The position numbers and the translations under genes were made by a program. Under the pieces are notes generated by a model. The model did no database searches. It was not told the origin of the DNA and saw only the letters and a list, made by a program, of their open reading frames with translations. This document shows positions 6,482 through 9,752 of a DNA stretch of 9,752 bases, in pieces (position 1 is the first letter of the stretch; every line of letters begins with the position of its first letter). Location: contig CAJLCG010000085.1 of assembly GCA_905205085.1 (NCBI GenBank), positions 1 to 9,752 of the forward strand, read 5' to 3'. This DNA is from an uncultured Oscillospiraceae bacterium (GTDB lineage: Bacteria > Bacillota > Clostridia > Oscillospirales > Oscillospiraceae).

Positions 6482-7270
6482 ATGACCGCGCTGAGAGCAA
6501 ACTGGAAAGAATTGTCCCGCTACCGGCAAGTACTGCTGGTGATTATGGCGGCGGAGATTCTGTGGTTTTTGGTGGCCAACATCATTGCCGCTGTGCGTCC
6601 CGGCTTGGAGTATCAGGAAGGGTTCCTCTATGCCCGCAGGGAGGGGGAGACCCAGATCTACGAGGGCAAACTGGACGGGGAGAAGGCTCAATTTACCGTC
6701 TCTCCCACGGGTGAAGTGGCCTATCAGTGGGGAGACTACTCCTACGGCCCCTATCAGGTGACCCGGGACCCCTCCGCCGCCCCGGCCCAGCAGGAGAACG
6801 CCGTGGGCATTGAGATTTCCCAGGGGGATGTACTGCTCTTCCGAGGCGGCTACGTGCCCAATTCCTATGTCAGCCTGTATCAGGAGAGCGGCGAGCCCGT
6901 GATGAGCCTGGACATCTACATGGTCACCAGCGGCGGGACCATCCTGAACGGCAGCGGCGGAGAGATCAGCCAGCAGGAGTACCATGCGCCGTCCCCGGCG
7001 GTTCTGGCCCGGGTGGTACTGGCGCCGGAGCTCACCCACCGGGGCAGTGTGCTGCTGTACCTGGTGGTCACCCTGTTTGCGGCGCTGAACATCTTCCAGA
7101 TCTGTTTTCCTGGATTCTTTTTCCGCTTGTCCCTGCTGGGATTGGTTCGGAATCGGGAGGACGCGGAACCGTCGGACTTTTATATTGGGATGGAGCATAT
7201 TGAGTGGGCCGTGTTGGCAATTGCGTGTCTGGGCTTCTATAATATGTGTCTAAACAGTGTGTGGACCTAA
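6482..7270 (+). CDS. Unrecognised membrane protein with large extracytoplasmic domain
   Basis: I do not recognise this 262-residue protein. It has a positively charged N-terminus, a hydrophobic segment at about 16-38, and a hydrophilic stretch at about 39-185 rich in Tyr, Gly, Gln and Glu. Two more hydrophobic segments follow at about 188-216 and 241-260. The likely topology is three membrane spans with the 39-185 domain outside the cytoplasm. The N-terminal segment is probably an uncleaved signal anchor. The outer part has repeated Gly/Tyr turns and looks beta-rich, but no catalytic motif is evident. The ATG at 6482 has an excellent AAAAGGAGGG ribosome binding site 7 bases ahead. The 72-base gap after the deacylase gene shows neither terminator nor clear promoter. 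The last 80 bases are more AT-rich and contain the promoter of the next gene. Confidence 0.8.
   Translation: MTALRANWKELSRYRQVLLVIMAAEILWFLVANIIAAVRPGLEYQEGFLYARREGETQIYEGKLDGEKAQFTVSPTGEVAYQWGDYSYGPYQVTRDPSAAPAQQENAVGIEISQGDVLLFRGGYVPNSYVSLYQESGEPVMSLDIYMVTSGGTILNGSGGEISQQEYHAPSPAVLARVVLAPELTHRGSVLLYLVVTLFAALNIFQICFPGFFFRLSLLGLVRNREDAEPSDFYIGMEHIEWAVLAIACLGFYNMCLNSVWT
7214..7243 (+). promoter_or_regulatory. Internal promoter for the DMT transporter gene
   Basis: TTGGCA (7214-7219, five of six consensus positions), an 18-base spacer and TATAAT (7238-7243) lie inside the 3' end of the membrane-protein gene. The expected start is near 7250, giving a leader of about 67 bases before the GTG at 7317. 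The match is strong for a GC-rich genome, but promoter activity is inferred. Confidence 0.6.
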
Positions 7271-7316
7271 CCACCCAATATACAGACAGCAGGTGGATTG
7301 CAGGGAGGCAAGTGGA

Positions 7317-8192
7317 GTGAAGGAAGAGACACAGCGGCGGGGCGGCGCCGGCCTGGTACTGGCGGGCGCCAGCCTGTGGGGGCTTATTGGCCTCTTCAAC
7401 CGGGCTCTGCTGGGGGCCGGGCTGGGACCGGAGAGCATCGTGCTGGTGCGCAATCTGGGCGGCCTTGTGGTGCTGGCCCTGGTGCTGGCGGTGTGGAAGC
7501 GGGAGGCCTTTCGGGTGCAGGTGAAGCACCTGGGATGGTTTTTCGGCACCGGCGTGGTGAGCGTAGTATTCTTCACCTGGTGCTATTTCAGCTGTCAGGA
7601 GCAGTGCTCCCTGGCGGTGGCCGCCATTTTGCTCTACACCTCCCCCGCCTTTGTGGTATTGTTGTCCGCCCTGCTGTGGCGGGATAAGATCACAAAGCGC
7701 AAGCTTCTCGCCCTGGGCCTCACCTTCTTTGGCTGTGCCTGCGTGGCGGGCATCTGGAGCGGCGGGGCCAGCCTAACGGGACAGGGACTGCTGCTGGGGC
7801 TGGGGGCCGGATTTTTCTACGCCCTGTACTCCATCTTCGGCCGCTTTGCCCTAAAACACTACGGACCATACACCGTCACCCTGTACACCTTCGTCTTTGC
7901 CGGCTTGGCCGCCCTGGTGTTCCTGCGCCCAGGAGAGCTGGCCGTGCTCACCGCCCAGCCCAAACTGCTGGGGGCTGCCGCCGCCCTGGTGGTGGTGTCC
8001 ACTGTGCTGCCCTACCTGCTGTACACCGCGGGGCTGGCCCGCATCGACAGCGGCAAAGCCGCCATCCTGGCCTCCGTGGAGCCGGTGGTGGCTGCCCTGG
8101 TTGGGGTGCTGGTGTTTCATGAGACCATGGACGTCTCCACCGCCCTGGGTGTGGTAAGCATCCTGGCGGCGGTGGTGCTGCTGCGAGAGTAA
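7317..8192 (+). CDS. EamA/DMT-superfamily transporter
   Basis: This 291-residue integral membrane protein has about ten hydrophobic spans arranged as two EamA repeats (about 8-140 and 155-290), the layout of drug/metabolite transporters. Family-typical features are WGLIGLFNR in span 1, the [29 protein letters not shown] region ending repeat 1, and the [22 protein letters not shown] segment near the end of repeat 2. Substrates in this superfamily range from amino acids to metabolites and drugs and cannot be deduced here. The GTG at 7317 was chosen because GGGAGG (7303-7308) lies 8 bases ahead and the product then has the usual length. A longer reading from a GTG at 7257 would overlap the preceding gene and adds a hydrophilic tail. 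It is preceded by its own likely promoter. No terminator separates it from uvrA 46 bases downstream. Confidence 0.92.
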   Translation: MKEETQRRGGAGLVLAGASLWGLIGLFNRALLGAGLGPESIVLVRNLGGLVVLALVLAVWKREAFRVQVKHLGWFFGTGVVSVVFFTWCYFSCQEQCSLAVAAILLYTSPAFVVLLSALLWRDKITKRKLLALGLTFFGCACVAGIWSGGASLTGQGLLLGLGAGFFYALYSIFGRFALKHYGPYTVTLYTFVFAGLAALVFLRPGELAVLTAQPKLLGAAAALVVVSTVLPYLLYTAGLARIDSGKAAILASVEPVVAALVGVLVFHETMDVSTALGVVSILAAVVLLRE

Positions 8193-8238
8193 CCAACTTC
8201 CCCCACCTGGGGAGAGATCAAGATAGAGGAACAACGCT

Positions 8239-9752
8239 ATGCAGAATTTTATTGATATCAAAGGGGCCCGGGAGAACAACCTGAAAAATATCGACCTGAC
8301 CATCCCCCGGGACAAGCTGGTGGTGCTCACCGGCCTGTCCGGGTCGGGTAAGTCGTCCCTGGCCTTTGACACCATCTACGCCGAGGGCCAGCGCCGGTAT
8401 GTGGAGTCCCTGAGCTCCTATGCCCGCATGTTCCTGGGCCAGATGGAAAAGCCCGATGTGGACTATATCGACGGCCTCAGCCCCGCCATCTCCATCGACC
8501 AGAAGACCACCTCCAAGAACCCACGCTCCACCGTGGGTACGGTCACCGAGATCTACGACTACCTGCGTCTGCTGTGGGCCCGGGTGGGCACCCCCCACTG
8601 TCCCATCTGCGGCAAGGAGATCAAGCAGCAGACCATCGACCAGATCATCGACCAGGTCCTGGCTCTGCCTGAGGCTACCCGCATCCAGGTGATGGCTCCG
8701 GTGATCCGGGGCAAGAAGGGCGAGCACGCCAAGATCTTCGAGGACGCCCGCCGCTCCGGCTATGTGCGCTGCCGGGTGGATGGTATCGCCTACGATTTGG
8801 GCGAGGAAATTAAGCTGGAGAAGAACAAGAAGCACAACATTGAGATCGTGGTGGACCGTCTGGTTATCCGGGAGGACATCGCCCGCCGCCTCACCGACAG
8901 CGTGGAGGTGGCCTCCAACCTGGCGGGAGGCCTGGTGGTCATCAATGTGGTGGGGGAGGACCGGGACATCCTCTTCTCCCAGAACTACGCCTGTGAGGAC
9001 TGCGGCGTGTCCATCGAGGAGCTCACTCCCCGGATGTTCTCCTTCAATAACCCCTTTGGCGCCTGCCCCACCTGTACCGGTCTGGGCAGCCAGCTGAAGG
9101 TGGATCCCGACCTCATCATCCCCAATAAAAACCTGTCCATCCTGGAGGGGGCCATCACCGCCTCCGGCTGGAACAACATTAAGTCCGACGGCATCTCCCG
9201 CATGTACTTTGACGCCCTGGCCAAGAAGTACCGCTTCAAGCTGGACACTCCGGTCAAAGACCTGTCCAAGGAAGTGCTGGACGTGATCCTCTACGGCACC
9301 AAGGGGGAGGAGCTGACCCTCCACTACGACCAACCCCGGGGGAAGGGTACCCTCCACCAGGCCTTTGAGGGCATCTGCAACAACCTGGAGCGGCGGTACA
9401 AGGAGACCCAGTCCGACGCGGTGCGCAAGGAGCTGGAGGACTGCATGAGCCAGAGCCCCTGTCCCACCTGCCACGGCCGCCGTCTGCGTCGGGAGTCCCT
9501 GGCGGTGACGGTGGGCGGCATGGACATCGACACCTTCTGCCACAAGTCGGTCACTGAAGCCCTGGACTTTATGGAGCATCTGGAGCTCACCGAGACCCAG
9601 CAGATGATCGCCGCCCAGATTTTGAAGGAGATCAAAAACCGCCTGGGCTTTTTGTGCTCGGTGGGCCTTCAGTACCTCACCCTGTCCCGCTCCGCTGCCT
9701 CTCTGTCCGGCGGCGAGAGCCAGCGTATCCGCCTGGCTACCCAGATTGGCTC
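8239..9752 (+). CDS. uvrA: UvrABC nucleotide excision repair subunit A (5' part)
   Basis: The first 504 residues of UvrA, the damage-recognising ABC-type ATPase, are present; full-length proteins are about 940 residues, so the gene continues beyond the window. Walker [10 protein letters not shown] is at 32-40. An additional CPIC pair lies in the signature-domain region. The zinc-binding set C252, C255, C276, C279 has the 20-residue spacing seen in E. coli Uvr[14 protein letters not shown] is near 413-425, and the first ABC signature [12 protein letters not shown] starts at 489. The ATG at 8239 follows GAGGAA with an 8-base gap and matches the usual start ([17 protein letters not shown]). Unlike in many Firmicutes, it is not directly beside uvrB: three genes and about 2.6 kb lie between. 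No LexA box or clear promoter is visible just upstream, so it may depend on read-through from the transporter promoter or from uvrB. Confidence 0.97.
   Translation, partial: MQNFIDIKGARENNLKNIDLTIPRDKLVVLTGLSGSGKSSLAFDTIYAEGQRRYVESLSSYARMFLGQMEKPDVDYIDGLSPAISIDQKTTSKNPRSTVGTVTEIYDYLRLLWARVGTPHCPICGKEIKQQTIDQIIDQVLALPEATRIQVMAPVIRGKKGEHAKIFEDARRSGYVRCRVDGIAYDLGEEIKLEKNKKHNIEIVVDRLVIREDIARRLTDSVEVASNLAGGLVVINVVGEDRDILFSQNYACEDCGVSIEELTPRMFSFNNPFGACPTCTGLGSQLKVDPDLIIPNKNLSILEGAITASGWNNIKSDGISRMYFDALAKKYRFKLDTPVKDLSKEVLDVILYGTKGEELTLHYDQPRGKGTLHQAFEGICNNLERRYKETQSDAVRKELEDCMSQSPCPTCHGRRLRRESLAVTVGGMDIDTFCHKSVTEALDFMEHLELTETQQMIAAQILKEIKNRLGFLCSVGLQYLTLSRSAASLSGGESQRIRLATQIG

Noticed and set aside
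8198..8214. Possible terminator between the transporter gene and uvrA
   Set aside because: The stem is about 6 bp with a G-U pair and is followed by AGATCAAGAT, with no T-run.
8218..9579. 453-codon open frame on the minus strand opposite uvrA
   Set aside because: It is the mirror of uvrA coding sequence, which carries Walker A, zinc cysteines and ABC signature. The minus frame has no motif or start signals.

Overview
The window is ordinary chromosomal DNA from a GC-rich Firmicute, most likely a gut clostridium of the Oscillospiraceae (Flavonifractor/Lawsonibacter-like). The evidence is AGGAGG-type ribosome binding sites, consensus-like sigma-A promoters, a Gram-positive-type LexA box, and GC-rich proteins that still look clostridial. 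The exact taxon is an inference.

Layout. (1) Bases 27-2038, minus strand: a two-gene operon for a short KdpD-like sensor kinase and a KdpE-like response regulator. It has a clear promoter and a strong terminator, and the two genes overlap by 8 bases. (2) Bases 2085-3624, plus strand: a divergent unit with pyrE (orotate phosphoribosyltransferase) and a RadC/MPN-domain protein, closed by a hairpin terminator. (3) From 3627, plus strand: uvrB under a promoter whose spacer holds a perfect GAAC-N4-GTTC LexA operator. It is followed by a YbaK/EbsC-type Cys-tRNA(Pro) deacylase, an unrecognised membrane protein, an EamA/DMT-family transporter with its own internal promoter, and the 5' half of uvrA, which runs off the window. 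No intrinsic terminator facing the plus strand is visible between uvrB and uvrA, so some read-through is possible. The two UvrABC genes are separated here by three unrelated genes.

The most unusual spot is 5589-5883. The last 74 bases of uvrB (23 codons plus stop) occur twice, 221 bases apart. The first 33 bases are identical. The remaining 41 contain six differences, all synonymous third-position changes. Between the copies lie 147 bases made almost wholly of consecutive hairpins. This pattern suggests recombination between two uvrB alleles, or integration of a small structured element that supplied a new 3' end for the gene, with the old 3' end left as a relic just upstream of the deacylase gene. 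It does not look like a simple local duplication.

I found no rRNA, tRNA, CRISPR array, transposase, integrase or phage gene. No stretch longer than 300 bases lacks a gene. The largest gap is the structured region between uvrB and the deacylase gene.
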